A stretch of DNA of 64,000 bases from an uncultured Lachnospiraceae bacterium (GCA_946554445.1 CAMNSD010000005.1:62001-126000), one strand, 5' to 3'; positions 7,760 to 16,498 are shown, counted from the first letter of the stretch. The notes: a model not told the origin generated them from the letters alone. A program made the numbers and translations.

Positions 7760-8587
7760 ATGCGAAAGAGCAGGAGACAAGCAGGATATGATTATATCAA
7801 ACAGGTAACGGATTCACAAAATTTTCTGACGGATTCTAAGTTGATTCACAGGATTGTTCGCCTGGCAGACATTCAAGGCAATGACACAGTGATTGAAATA
7901 GGGACCGGTAAGGGACATCTGACGGAGGAACTTTGTAAAAGGGCCGGCAGGGTGTACTCGGTGGAAATTGACACAAAACTGATGGAGACTGCCAAGAATC
8001 GACTGAGGAAATATTCCAATCTGGAATTGACAGCAGGAGACTTTTTAAAATATCGTCTGCCAGTGAAGGATGCGTACAAGGTGTTTGCCAACATACCCTA
8101 TTTTATTACCACGCAGATTGTGGACAAACTGACGAAGGGAGATAGCCTTCCTACAGACATTTATCTGGTGATGGAGAAGGGGGCGGCCAAAAGATTTATG
8201 GGATTGCCAAAAGAGACGAAGAAATCCCTAGAACTTAAGGTGAGGTGGGAAATGAAGATTGTGTATCATTTCCGAAGGGAAGATTTTCATCCGAAACCGT
8301 CTGTGGATTCTGTCCTGATACACTTTTCCAGGAAGGCAATACCGGATCTTGACAGGGAACAATACCGGGAGTTCCAGAAATTTATTGAACGGGGCATGAA
8401 GTACGGTATAACGGGAAAAGGCGGACTGCTAACGAAAAGACAGGTGTCGGCGGCGCTGAGACAAGGGGGACTGTATAAAGAACACGAGGACGGCGTCACC
8501 CTTTATATCCAGTGGCTCTGCCTGTTTCGATATTTCAAGAAAACAGTTGACAAATCCCGCCAGTATAATAAAATTAGAAGAGTATGA
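7760..8587 (+). CDS. erm: Erm-type 23S rRNA (adenine-N6)-methyltransferase
   Basis: 275 residues. SAM-dependent methylation of 23S rRNA A2058 confers macrolide-lincosamide-streptogramin B resistance in this family. It has the SQNFLTD N-terminal motif, motif I EIGTGKG (46-52), motif II VEID, and the catalytic NIPYF (111-115), where KsgA proteins usually have NLPYY/NxPY. It also has the Erm-like tail YLVMEKGAAKR and FHPKPSVDSVLI. The ATG at 7760 follows AAGGAGG at 7748-7753; longer in-frame starts upstream lie in the regulatory leader. No transposase or plasmid gene flanks it, so it looks chromosomal. Which Erm class it belongs to cannot be told here. Confidence 0.85.
   Translation: MRKSRRQAGYDYIKQVTDSQNFLTDSKLIHRIVRLADIQGNDTVIEIGTGKGHLTEELCKRAGRVYSVEIDTKLMETAKNRLRKYSNLELTAGDFLKYRLPVKDAYKVFANIPYFITTQIVDKLTKGDSLPTDIYLVMEKGAAKRFMGLPKETKKSLELKVRWEMKIVYHFRREDFHPKPSVDSVLIHFSRKAIPDLDREQYREFQKFIERGMKYGITGKGGLLTKRQVSAALRQGGLYKEHEDGVTLYIQWLCLFRYFKKTVDKSRQYNKIRRV
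8547..8574 (+). promoter_or_regulatory. Candidate leuS promoter inside the erm 3' end
   Basis: TTGACA (8547-8552), 16-bp spacer, TAAAAT (8569-8574). It would give leuS a leader of about 100 nt. No T-box is visible in this short interval. Confidence 0.45.
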
Positions 8588-8677
8588 GTGGAATCTTATA
8601 ATCTACGGCCGAAAGAGACATTTTGTGCGGCGGATTATAATGCGATATATGCCGTGTGTGAGTGCGGCGGGAAAGGT

Positions 8678-11218
8678 ATGGTCAACGAAATGGCAGAAGT
8701 GTACAATCACAGAGAAGTGGAGACAAAATGGCAGAAGGTGTGGGATGAGGAGAAGGCATTTAAGACTTCGGAGGATTATTCCAAACCCAAATATTATGCA
8801 TTGGTAGAATTTCCTTATCCTTCCGGACAGGGCTTGCATGTGGGACATCCAAGACCATATACGGCGTTGGATATCGTGGCGAGAAAGAGAAGGATGCAGG
8901 GCTATAATGTACTCTATCCCATGGGTTGGGATGCGTTCGGTCTTCCCACGGAGAACTATGCGATTAAGAATCATATTCATCCGAAGATTGTGACACAGAA
9001 TAACGTGTCCCGTTTTAAGAGTCAGCTGCATTCCCTGGGATATTCCTTTGACTGGGACAGGGAAGTGAATACCACGGATCCCAATTATTATAAGTGGACG
9101 CAGTGGATCTTCTTAAAATTATTCAAGGCGGGACTTGCCTATAAGTCCGAGATGCCCATTAACTGGTGTACTTCCTGTAAGGTCGGTCTGGCCAATGAGG
9201 AAGTGGTGAACGGTGTCTGTGAGCGCTGCGGTTCTGAGGTAGTCCGCAAGGTGAAGAGCCAGTGGATGCTTAAGATTACAGAGTACGCCGATAAGCTGAT
9301 TGAAGGACTCGACACGGTAGATTATGTGGAACGTGTCAAAGTGTCCCAGAAAAACTGGATCGGCAAATCCACGGGGGCAGAGGTGGATTTTGCGATTAAG
9401 GATAAGGAAGATAAACTTCGTGTTTATACGACAAGATGTGACACTTTGTTTGGCGCAACGTACATGGTAGTATCGCCAGAGCATCCGATCATTGATAAAT
9501 ACAAAGACGATATAAAGAACTGGGACGACATCTGTGCCTATCGTGAGCAGGCCGCCAGAAAGTCTGACTTTGAGCGGGCGGAACTGGCAAAGGATAAGAC
9601 TGGCGTATGTATCGATGGCATGTCGGCTATTAATCCGGTCAATGGAAAAGAAATCCCGATTTTTATTTCCGATTATGTGCTGATGAGTTACGGTACAGGT
9701 GCGATCATGGCGGTGCCGGCCCATGATGAGAGAGACTGGGATTTTGCCAAGAAGTTTGGTCTGCCCATCGTCGAGGTCGTGGCGGGCGGAAAAGATGTGC
9801 AGGAAGAAGTATATACGGATGTGGCTACCGGTACTTTGGTCAACTCTGATTTCCTGAACGGACTCAGTGTGGCGGATGCCAAAGAGAAGATGATCGCTTT
9901 TCTGGAAGAAAAGGGTGTGGGCTGTGCCAAGACAAACTTCAAGCTGCGTGACTGGGTATTTTCCAGACAGCGTTATTGGGGCGAGCCAATCCCGATCGTA
10001 TATTGTGAGAAATGCGGTTATGTGCCGTTAGATGAGAGCGAACTGCCTCTGGAATTACCGGAGGTGGAGAGTTATATGCCTACCGATACGGGCGAATCAC
10101 CGTTGGCATTGATGACCGATTGGGTTAACACTACCTGTCCATGCTGCGGCGGGCCGGCGAAACGGGAGACAGACACCATGCCCCAGTGGGCAGGCTCCTC
10201 CTGGTATTTCCTGCGTTATACAGATCCCAATAATAGCGAAGCGCTGGCCAGCAAAGAAGCGTTGGATTACTGGATGCCGGTAGACTGGTATAACGGCGGT
10301 ATGGAACATACCACACTGCACTTACTGTATTCCCGGTTCTGGCATAAATTCCTTTATGACCAGAAGGCAGTGCCCTGTCCGGAACCCTATGCCAAGAGGA
10401 CTTCCCATGGCATGATTCTAGGATTGAATCCTCATTGCTTCTCCAATCTGCCCGCAAAAGAGCAGGAGCAGCTGCTTGCAGAGTATGGCAGTGAGAAGGC
10501 GGCCAGGGAAGCGTTGAAAGAGAAATATGGTGAGATGGCGGAACATCCGGTAGTGAAGATGTCCAAGTCCTTGGGAAATGTGGTTAATCCCGATGATATT
10601 GTGACGGATTATGGTGCAGACACTCTCCGTACTTATGAGATGTTCATTGGTGCGTTTGAACTGAGCGCCGGTTGGAGCGAGGACGGCGTCAAAGGCTGCC
10701 GCAGGTTCTTGGAGAGAGTATGGAAACTGCAGGATATTCTGACAGACGATATGGGCTACTCCAAAGATATGGAGATTAAGATGCACCAGACCATCAAGAA
10801 AGTCAGCAATGATTTCGAGAGCCTGAAATACAATACGGCAATTGCCGCTATGATGGCATTGGTCAATGACTTTTATAAGAAAAATGCGGTGACCAAGGGT
10901 GAGTTCAAGACACTGATCACACTGCTTAACCCGGTGGCACCTCATATCACGGAGGAATTATGGCAGAAGGTTGGCTTTGAGGGCAGAGTCTATCAGACAG
11001 CGTGGCCGGAGTTTGAGGAAGCCAAGACCGTGGAGTCCACCGTGGAGATTGCCGTGCAGATTAACGGTAAGACCAGGGCGACTCTGGATATCGGCAAGGA
11101 TGATCCGAAAGATGAGGTAATTGCCAAGGCCAAGGAAGTGGTTGCAGACAAGTTGACCGGGACTATTGTCAAAGAGATTTATGTGCCTGGCAGGATCGTG
11201 AATATTGTGCAGAAATAA
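8678..11218 (+). CDS. leuS: Leucyl-tRNA synthetase
   Basis: Charges tRNA-Leu with leucine. About 846 residues, normal for bacterial LeuRS. The class I signature is HVGH (54-57), followed by the first zinc-like cluster ([22 protein letters not shown]), the CP1 editing domain ([19 protein letters not shown]), a second cysteine cluster (CEKCGY ... CPCCGG), and KMSKS at 627-631. The tRNA-binding helices and C-terminal domain are complete. The start at 8678 (or ATG 8690) is preferred because it gives the usual family N-terminus; earlier in-frame starts back to 8588 add an unrelated extension. The stop TAA overlaps the ATG of the next gene. Confidence 0.96.
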   Translation: MVNEMAEVYNHREVETKWQKVWDEEKAFKTSEDYSKPKYYALVEFPYPSGQGLHVGHPRPYTALDIVARKRRMQGYNVLYPMGWDAFGLPTENYAIKNHIHPKIVTQNNVSRFKSQLHSLGYSFDWDREVNTTDPNYYKWTQWIFLKLFKAGLAYKSEMPINWCTSCKVGLANEEVVNGVCERCGSEVVRKVKSQWMLKITEYADKLIEGLDTVDYVERVKVSQKNWIGKSTGAEVDFAIKDKEDKLRVYTTRCDTLFGATYMVVSPEHPIIDKYKDDIKNWDDICAYREQAARKSDFERAELAKDKTGVCIDGMSAINPVNGKEIPIFISDYVLMSYGTGAIMAVPAHDERDWDFAKKFGLPIVEVVAGGKDVQEEVYTDVATGTLVNSDFLNGLSVADAKEKMIAFLEEKGVGCAKTNFKLRDWVFSRQRYWGEPIPIVYCEKCGYVPLDESELPLELPEVESYMPTDTGESPLALMTDWVNTTCPCCGGPAKRETDTMPQWAGSSWYFLRYTDPNNSEALASKEALDYWMPVDWYNGGMEHTTLHLLYSRFWHKFLYDQKAVPCPEPYAKRTSHGMILGLNPHCFSNLPAKEQEQLLAEYGSEKAAREALKEKYGEMAEHPVVKMSKSLGNVVNPDDIVTDYGADTLRTYEMFIGAFELSAGWSEDGVKGCRRFLERVWKLQDILTDDMGYSKDMEIKMHQTIKKVSNDFESLKYNTAIAAMMALVNDFYKKNAVTKGEFKTLITLLNPVAPHITEELWQKVGFEGRVYQTAWPEFEEAKTVESTVEIAVQINGKTRATLDIGKDDPKDEVIAKAKEVVADKLTGTIVKEIYVPGRIVNIVQK

Positions 11219-11877
11219 TGGGTTTGGACTGGATTATTTTACAAGTATTGATAACAGCATATAGTATTATTTCCCCGAATCCTGTATATAAGATGACAGT
11301 TATGATGCCGCAGGATGATTCTATCTATATCAATACAAGTGCGGTGATCGATTTGAATGAGGACGGGATACCAGAGGTGTGTCTGGCGGCATCAAGCGGC
11401 TGGGAATATTATGTATATTATTATCTGGATGGCGATGTCCATTCAGTAGAAGGCTTGACGCCCTGGGCATGGAGCAGTAATCTGTGTTACACAACAGACA
11501 ATAGACTGGTCATGTGTGCTTATGCGCACACCACAGGGACAGCGGGCATTGTCCAGTACAGGGTTTATGAATGGACTCCCGCAGGTTATCATATGGCGGA
11601 AGATTTGTGGAGTATGCCATGTGAATGGGATAGCTATGGAAATCCAGTCCGTTTGGAGTATATCTCATCGGAAAAGGCAATTGATCCTTTCGAGATGGAA
11701 GATTACTCCGATCTGTTGATTACACAACAGGAATTTGATCAAAAAATTGCGGATTTTGGTGAACTTACCTCTATTTTTTATGATGGAGAAAGCCTGTACA
11801 CAGATGCATGGGAGCAGGATGTAGAGGCTGATGAGATTTACAGAGAGATCCAGAAGGAAATATTGAACTGGCAATGA
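11218..11877 (+). CDS. Hypothetical protein with an FG-GAP/calcium-type Asp motif
   Basis: 219 residues, not recognised as a named family. The N-terminus ([16 protein letters not shown]) is hydrophobic and could be a weak signal or membrane anchor. Residues ~43-52 read IDLNEDGIPE, the D-x-N-x-D-G-x-x-E loop seen in FG-GAP/VCBS-like repeats that bind calcium. It is rich in Tyr and Trp. Its ATG shares a base with the leuS stop (TAATG), so translation is probably coupled. A likely extracytoplasmic protein, but the lack of a clear lipobox leaves this open. Confidence 0.6.
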   Translation: MGLDWIILQVLITAYSIISPNPVYKMTVMMPQDDSIYINTSAVIDLNEDGIPEVCLAASSGWEYYVYYYLDGDVHSVEGLTPWAWSSNLCYTTDNRLVMCAYAHTTGTAGIVQYRVYEWTPAGYHMAEDLWSMPCEWDSYGNPVRLEYISSEKAIDPFEMEDYSDLLITQQEFDQKIADFGELTSIFYDGESLYTDAWEQDVEADEIYREIQKEILNWQ

Positions 11878-11899
11878 CAAATTGAGCAAAAACGGCGCG

Positions 11900-11938
11900 A
11901 CCGCTGTCACCTGGGAAAGGGTGGCGGCGGTTCTTTTT
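11900..11938 (+). terminator. Rho-independent terminator of the leuS unit
   Basis: 12-bp stem (11900-11911 with 11920-11931, two G-U pairs), 8-nt loop, T-rich tail to 11938. It begins 22 bp after the preceding stop. The remaining sequence to 12067 shows nothing recognisable. Confidence 0.8.
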
Positions 11939-12067
11939 CGCCCTCCGCGGATACACCGCTGCCAATCATCATAATACGACAGATAGGAAAGATTGGGTAC
12001 CAATTAACTGATTATCTAGTTTACTTTAAAAAGACGAAAAAACGTCCACAAAAATCCTGAAATTATA

Positions 12068-12096
12068 TTGACATACATAAAAATATTTCATATAAT
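12068..12096 (+). promoter_or_regulatory. Perfect-consensus promoter before the Rpn-family gene
   Basis: TTGACA (12068-12073), exactly 17 bp, TATAAT (12091-12096). The predicted start near 12103 leaves a 170-nt leader before the ATG at 12276. Confidence 0.65.
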
Positions 12097-12158
12097 AAAC
12101 CCTAATAGAGAATATTTTCTCAGTGAAATTATCAGATTCGTTCTATTCTGGACGATAG

Positions 12159-12221
12159 ATCGGAAATATCCGATTCCGGCGTTATCAGCCATATTTCACA
12201 AAATAATTGAAAAATGGCTGA
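12159..12221 (+). promoter_or_regulatory. Structured leader of the Rpn-family gene
   Basis: Two hairpins: ATCGGA/TCCGAT (12159-12164 with 12169-12174) and TCAGCCAT/ATGGCTGA (12185-12192 with 12214-12221). No known riboswitch was recognised. Confidence 0.35.
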
Positions 12222-12275
12222 AGGCAGTGTCATAAAAGTTATTGTGATGACATGCAATAAGCCGGAAGGGAGAAC

Positions 12276-13181
12276 ATGGGAAAACTGGATAGAAAAGACA
12301 GACCGTTCTTTTCTGATGCAGAACGGTTTGCAGAACTTATCAATATCAATCTTTATCAGGGAGAGAAGATTCTTATTCCGGAAAACCTTAGGCTTCTGCA
12401 AAGAAAATACCCCTCATTGGGCAGCGAATCCGGGGAAAAGGAACGGGATGTTCTGATGCTGGATGAGGAGCACCATATTTGTTACGGCCTAGAAATCGAA
12501 ACAGAGTCTGATTACAGTATGCCGGAGCGGGTATTGGTATATGATGCCTGTGAATATGAATATCAGATAAGATTAATACATAAGGAACATATCCGAAAGA
12601 AAGATTACAATCATTACCGTGAAAAGAAAAGCAGGATGAAAGAAAGGGATTTAATTTTTCCGGTCATAACAGTAGTGCTGTATCTGGGAGAAGAAGTCTG
12701 GACAGGCAGGAATGCACTTATGCAGATGTTTCATAAAGCTGTCAAGGCAGACACAATTTCCGGAGAATATGTAAGAGAGTATGGTTTTCCATTGATAGAA
12801 GTACAGAAAGTAACACCGGAAGCTTACCAGACAGATTTACGGGAATTTTTTCAAGCAATGCACTGCAGGGGAGACCGAAAACACATGATGCAGCTGCTAC
12901 AGACAGAACAATTTCAGAAGCTGTCCGATGAAACAGAGCAGGCCATAGCGGTGCATTTGTATATGAAGGGATTGACGGAGAAGATGGAAAAGGAGGGAAT
13001 GTCTATGTGTAAAGCAATCAGGGAGTGGATGGAAGAAGAGCGGAAAGAGGGTAAAATAGAGGGCCTAAAGGAAGAAAAGCTTTACATAATCAGGAGAATG
13101 ATAGAGGAGGGACTGGACGAACAGTTTATACGGAAGATAACGCAATGTTCAAAGGCGGAACTTGTGGCCGCAGGAAAATGA
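12276..13181 (+). CDS. Rpn-family PD-(D/E)XK nuclease / transposase-like protein
   Basis: 301 residues resembling the Rpn (recombination-promoting nuclease, YhgA-like) family, many copies of which occur in Lachnospiraceae. The core contains ERDVLML, then GLEIETESDYSMPERVLVYDACEYEYQI: the acidic residue of ERD plus E-x-E fits the PD-(D/E)XK site, in the family context of 'MP.R...YD...Y..Q'. The middle has LIFPVITVVLYLGEEVWTG, and the tail is charged and helical (EEERKEGKIEGLKEEK). The ATG follows GGAAGGGAG. No inverted repeats or partner transposase are seen, so mobility is doubtful. Function in Rpn proteins is DNA endonuclease activity that stimulates recombination. Confidence 0.75.
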   Translation: MGKLDRKDRPFFSDAERFAELININLYQGEKILIPENLRLLQRKYPSLGSESGEKERDVLMLDEEHHICYGLEIETESDYSMPERVLVYDACEYEYQIRLIHKEHIRKKDYNHYREKKSRMKERDLIFPVITVVLYLGEEVWTGRNALMQMFHKAVKADTISGEYVREYGFPLIEVQKVTPEAYQTDLREFFQAMHCRGDRKHMMQLLQTEQFQKLSDETEQAIAVHLYMKGLTEKMEKEGMSMCKAIREWMEEERKEGKIEGLKEEKLYIIRRMIEEGLDEQFIRKITQCSKAELVAAGK

Positions 13182-13212
13182 GATGAGTAATCAACAATTT
13201 AAAATAAAACAC

Positions 13213-13241
13213 TTGCACAGATATAAATCATGTGTTATATT
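13213..13241 (+). promoter_or_regulatory. Candidate promoter of the deleted Rpn-family locus
   Basis: TTGCAC (13213-13218), 17-bp spacer, TATATT (13236-13241), about 220 bp before the remnant start codon at 13459. Confidence 0.5.
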
Positions 13242-13295
13242 CTATCTATCATAATCGTTTTATAGAATGTAATTATTCTAAAGAACATATTACAC

Positions 13296-13326
13296 TAGGA
13301 GTTTGTTAATAGGATAACAACTCCTA
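13296..13326 (+). promoter_or_regulatory. Hairpin in the leader of the deleted Rpn-family locus
   Basis: TAGGAGTT-T-GTTA (13296-13308) pairs with TAACAACTCCTA (13315-13326), 12 bp with a one-base bulge and a 6-nt loop. It lacks a T tail. It could mask the GGAGTT stretch or be a processing site. Confidence 0.35.
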
Positions 13327-13458
13327 TCGCGCACAATCCACTCACGGAATTTCAGGTGCGCAACTCAGGCTTTTCGTCGAACAATTTCAACACATTTATT
13401 TAGGTACAGGCGGAGAGCGGCATATGTTTTCTTTCCTGTACAGACAAAGGAGGAGAAC

Positions 13459-14267
13459 ATGAAGTACAAAGAGGACCAAAACGAGTCTGCCATTTATCAG
13501 GAGGCGGATACCGTAAAGAAAGTGCGGTTGAGAGATCAAAACAGCGCGTGAAGATAAACAGGCGTAAAGATTTCCGTTATCCGCCGATTTATCCAATCGT
13601 ATACTATGAAGGAGCAGGAGAATGGACAGCGTTCCGGAATCAGAAGGACAGGATCCTGTTGGGAGATTTGTTTCAGGCCTACATACCGGATTTCACCTAT
13701 AAGCTGGTAAGGACGAGAGAGTATTCTAATGAAGAGTTATTATCCAGGGAAGATGCAATCTCACTGTTGATGTTGCTCAATAAAATCCAGCAGGCGGAAG
13801 ATTTTCAGGAAATATCTAAGACACCGATGACACATTTGAATGAAATCTTACAGGATGCATCATTGGATGTTGTGGAGATTATCCTTTCAACGGTGAGGAG
13901 TCTGTGTCGAAGATTAAACCTGACAACAGAGGAGACGACAGATTTATTAGAGAAGATAAGAGGTGGCAACATGGGATATTTATGGGAGAACATGGAGAAG
14001 ATGGATATTCAATTAGAGCGCCGCAATACAGCAGAGCAAAGACAGAGGGCAGAAGAGGCAGAGCAGAAAGTGGAGGAAGTGGTGCAGAAAGCCAAAAGGG
14101 CGGAACAGGAGAACTCCAATTTATATCGTATTTTTATCACAACCTGTCGGAAACAGGGAATGAATCGGGAAGAGGTAAGACAACAGCTACAATCAGAGAC
14201 TGGTCAGGAAGAAGGTAAAATAGATGAATTATTGGAAAAGTTCTGGGAGATTGGGGATGAGATATAA
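13459..14267 (+). pseudogene. Rpn-family nuclease remnant with internal deletion
   Basis: An ATG at 13459, with a strong AAAGGAGG upstream, starts a 30-codon frame ending at TGA 13549-13551. A second frame, overlapping it at GTG 13548, runs 239 codons to 14267. The second frame begins at the point equivalent to residue ~115 of the intact neighbour (its KDFRYPPIYPIVYYEGAGEW matches the neighbour's RDLIFPVITVVLYLGEEVW). The PD-(D/E)XK catalytic core is therefore missing. The rest keeps the family tail: a helical region and a long charged coiled coil (about 150-200, EQRQRAEEAEQKVEEVVQKA). The simplest reading is an internal deletion plus frameshift. A separately expressed, catalytically dead C-terminal product from 13548 cannot be excluded. 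Confidence 0.65.
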
Positions 14268-14357
14268 TCATTATGATATTATGGTTATTGTGACATATTG
14301 TTGCAATGCGAAATGCAATATGTGCAGCTTTCATGAACAACAAAGTGAGGATCAGAA

Positions 14358-15188
14358 ATGTTTGTAGACTATCATGTACATACGAATTTCAGCGATGATT
14401 CCACTTATCCTATGGAAGAGGTCGTAAAAGACGCCATCCATATGGGTATGGATGAAATTTGTTTTACCGATCATGTAGATTATGGGATCAAGGTAGACTG
14501 GGACAGCGGGCTGGAAATCATATACCGGGATGGGGAACCGATGGCCAATGTGGACTATCCGTCCTATGCAGCGCAGATTGAGATATTGCGGAAACGCTAC
14601 GGGGAACAGATTACGATTAGGATGGGCATGGAGTTTGGCATACAGATGCACACAATTCCGCAGTTTGAGGCTCTGTATGGAAGGTATCCTTTTGATTTTA
14701 TTCTTTTATCTGTTCATCAGGTGGAAGATAGGGAGTTCTGGACGCAGGATTTTCAGCGGGGCAGGACGCAGAAGGAGTACAATGAACGTTATTATGAGGA
14801 AATCCTGAATTTGGTAAAAAACTTTCAGCATTATAGTGTGCTGGGGCATTTAGATTTAATTGTGCGTTACGATGAGTTGGGAGTCTATCCGTTTGAACAT
14901 GTAAGACCATATGTAGAAGAAATCTTAAAAGAAGTGATACGGAATGGCAAAGGAATAGAGGTGAATACATCCTCTTATCGTTATGGGCTGCCGGATACCA
15001 TGCCATCCAGGGAAATCCTAAAGCTTTATAAAGAGCTGGGCGGCAGGATAATTACACTCGGAAGTGACAGCCATAAACCGGAGCATCTGGGCGCTTGTAT
15101 GGAAGAGACGAAGGGAATATTAAAAGACATTGGATTTGACAGTTTTTGTACTTTTGATAAAATGCAGCCGATATTCCATGAACTCTAA
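14358..15188 (+). CDS. PHP-domain histidinol phosphatase
   Basis: 276 residues of the HisJ/HisK PHP family, which hydrolyses L-histidinol phosphate to histidinol in histidine synthesis. The N-terminus has DYHVHTNFSDDS (metal-binding HxH), then CFTDHVDYG, an EFG glutamate (~residue 97), SVHQV, GHLDLIVRY, and the C-terminal GSDSHKPEHLG. Together these give the PHP metal-site pattern. The ATG at 14358 follows AGTGAGGATCAG. No other his gene is nearby, so a related phosphoesterase role is possible. It converges on the minus-strand cluster across a shared hairpin. Confidence 0.85.
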   Translation: MFVDYHVHTNFSDDSTYPMEEVVKDAIHMGMDEICFTDHVDYGIKVDWDSGLEIIYRDGEPMANVDYPSYAAQIEILRKRYGEQITIRMGMEFGIQMHTIPQFEALYGRYPFDFILLSVHQVEDREFWTQDFQRGRTQKEYNERYYEEILNLVKNFQHYSVLGHLDLIVRYDELGVYPFEHVRPYVEEILKEVIRNGKGIEVNTSSYRYGLPDTMPSREILKLYKELGGRIITLGSDSHKPEHLGACMEETKGILKDIGFDSFCTFDKMQPIFHEL

Positions 15189-15206
15189 TTTTCCGGTAAA
15201 TAATCG

Positions 15207-15234
15207 GCAGGAGCCGCCATTCGGAGGCTCCTGC
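15207..15234. terminator. Hairpin between convergent genes, probably a bidirectional terminator
   Basis: Perfect 9-bp stem GCAGGAGCC/GGCTCCTGC (15207-15215 with 15226-15234) between the PHP gene and the minus-strand 88-residue gene. Tails on both strands are only moderately T-rich. Confidence 0.6.
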
Positions 15235-15253
15235 ATTGAAGGATGGGATTATT

Positions 15254-15520
15254 TTATCTCCTCCGTAATTTCAGCATCTTATCGATTCTGTCCAGTTCTT
15301 CCGGTGTGGAATACTTCTTGATCGTATCGACGATTGTGTCGATCTCTTCATTTGTAAAAGTGATATGGTTATCTTGCCCTCTCTTGGCGACAGCCATCAG
15401 AAATGGAAGCATCTGTTCCTTTTTCATGGATTGGCTTTCAAATACCAGGGCTTGCAAAAATTCCAATTTAGTCTTATCAATATGTGCGATTGCGGGATCG
15501 TTCATCCAGGTATTATTCAT
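15254..15520 (-). CDS. Conserved-looking hypothetical protein, 88 aa
   Basis: A small soluble helical protein, not assigned to a known family. It has a KLEFLQALVFESQSM segment and a C-terminal KKYSTPEELDRIDKMLKL. The same YSTPEE(L/I) phrase occurs in the next gene upstream, suggesting the two are related or act together. The ATG (15520-15518) has AAGGAG 7-8 nt upstream and is 13 bp past the stop of the 15534-16127 gene. The two therefore form a minus-strand operon. Confidence 0.7.
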   Translation of the reverse strand: MNNTWMNDPAIAHIDKTKLEFLQALVFESQSMKKEQMLPFLMAVAKRGQDNHITFTNEEIDTIVDTIKKYSTPEELDRIDKMLKLRRR

Positions 15521-15533
15521 GGGATACTCCTTT

Positions 15534-16127
15534 TTATGGATTATTCTGGAACATTTCGTACATTGCCTTTTGTTCCGGGGTGAGCATGTTCATCAGCATA
15601 TCAAGCATGGGCGAGCCCTGGGAGGTGCGGGAGTTTTCATTGTCGTCGGACGATGTTGGGGATTCACCGTTGCCATTGGCGCTGTCAGAATCCGTGTCTG
15701 TACGACTGTTATTTCCGGAGAATGGATTTTCGAACAGAGAATCCATGGACATTTCAGGAAAAATCTCCTGCATGGCAGACATAGTCTGCGACATTTCCTG
15801 TACGGTCTCCAGAGTTTTTAACATGTTCTGGAATTGTTCCAGCTGTTTGATTTCTTCAGGGGTGGAGTAGAGGCAAAGTTCTTTACATATTTTGCGCAGG
15901 TCAGGCTTCTCCGGGGAAGATAAACTGCATCCACAAAGCTGAAAAGGATGTCTGCGCACATAGTCCATGGTATATTGCAGTTCCATGTATTTAATGTAGA
16001 TAGCAAAATGTTTTTGCATGGAAGGTTCTATGTAAGGAAGAAGAACCTTGAGTTTCTGGATCTGATTGGTAGTATATAAGGCATCGAATGTCATAACATT
16101 GGACGCGTTTTCATTTCTGTCTGTCAT
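15534..16127 (-). CDS. Hypothetical protein, about 197 aa
   Basis: Not recognised. Residues ~1-110 are helical with CGCSLSSPEKPDLRKICKELCLYSTPEEIKQLEQF, sharing YSTPEE with its downstream neighbour. The middle is Met-rich (MSQTMSAMQEIFPEMSMDSLF) and is followed by a low-complexity Ser/Asp/Asn linker (NNSRTDTDSDSANGNGE) and a Met-rich tail (MLDMLMNMLTPEQKAMYEMF). The ATG at 16127 has AAAGG upstream; in-frame starts at 16151 and 16175 are less likely. No signal peptide or membrane segment. Confidence 0.7.
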   Translation of the reverse strand: MTDRNENASNVMTFDALYTTNQIQKLKVLLPYIEPSMQKHFAIYIKYMELQYTMDYVRRHPFQLCGCSLSSPEKPDLRKICKELCLYSTPEEIKQLEQFQNMLKTLETVQEMSQTMSAMQEIFPEMSMDSLFENPFSGNNSRTDTDSDSANGNGESPTSSDDNENSRTSQGSPMLDMLMNMLTPEQKAMYEMFQNNP

Positions 16128-16183
16128 AGGATATGCCTTTCTGATGCCCATATTTTCTCTATCAGTATATGACACATGAGAGA

Positions 16184-16217
16184 AAAATAGGCTCTAAATA
16201 GAGCTAGAGCCTATTTT
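16184..16217 (-). terminator. Terminator of the cysteine-rich gene
   Basis: Perfect 13-bp stem (16184-16196 with 16205-16217) and 8-nt loop. On the minus strand the stem ends in a run of five T residues. It lies 43 bp past the stop at 16260 and separates this gene from the 15534-16127 operon. Confidence 0.8.
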
Positions 16218-16259
16218 CCAGATGTGTGTTAAAGAAGTGTTAAGATGAAACGTGATGGG

Positions 16260-16493
16260 TTAGTTGCAGCAGCAGGATAAAAGGATCAGAATCCAGATCC
16301 AGGAACAGCAGTTGTTGTCGTTACCGCCAAAGAGGCCGTTACCGAAGAAGCTGTTACCGCATCCACATCCGTCGCCATTATTACCGCAGCAGGATAAAAG
16401 GATCAGAATCCAGATCCAGGAACTACATCCACATCCGTTATTTGCAGTACTGGTATTGTTGCATCCGCAGTGAGTTGCTGTTAAATCGCTCAT
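16260..16493 (-). CDS. Tiny cysteine-rich protein with duplicated SWIWILILLSCC segment
   Basis: 77 residues from ATG at 16493, preceded by TTGGAGGGC. Thirteen cysteines, many Gly and Asn, and two hydrophobic blocks C-S-W-I-W-I-L-I-L-L-S-C-C (roughly residues 23-36 and 62-74) separated by a Gly/Asn-rich spacer with GCGCGN and GLFGGN. Similar small proteins in Clostridia are sometimes called 'chorion class high-cysteine' proteins; none has a firmly known role. The hydrophobic blocks are about 9 residues, short for membrane spanning, so cross-linked surface or spore-layer material is conceivable but inferred only. Confidence 0.75.
   Translation of the reverse strand: MSDLTATHCGCNNTSTANNGCGCSSWIWILILLSCCGNNGDGCGCGNSFFGNGLFGGNDNNCCSWIWILILLSCCCN
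16269..16306 (-). repeat. 38-bp exact direct repeat, copy 1
   Basis: Identical to 16386-16423. It encodes the C-terminal SWIWILILLSCC block of the cysteine-rich protein, with no synonymous difference between copies. Confidence 0.9.
16386..16423 (-). repeat. 38-bp exact direct repeat, copy 2
   Basis: Second copy of the 38-bp unit, 117 bp from copy 1 and in the same reading frame. It encodes the N-proximal hydrophobic block. Confidence 0.9.
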
Positions 16494-16498
16494 GTTAG

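Noticed and set aside
7760..8587. Alternative call as KsgA/RsmA 16S rRNA dimethyltransferase
   Set aside because: NIPYF, YLVMEKGAAKR and the C-terminal part fit Erm better, and the regulated leader is typical of erm, not ksgA.
8588..8677. T-box riboswitch before leuS
   Set aside because: Only ~90 bp separates erm and leuS and no T-box sequence or terminator is seen.
12276..14267. Insertion sequence ends around the Rpn genes
   Set aside because: No terminal inverted repeats, target duplications or transposase of a known IS family could be found; the two loci are better read as resident Rpn genes.
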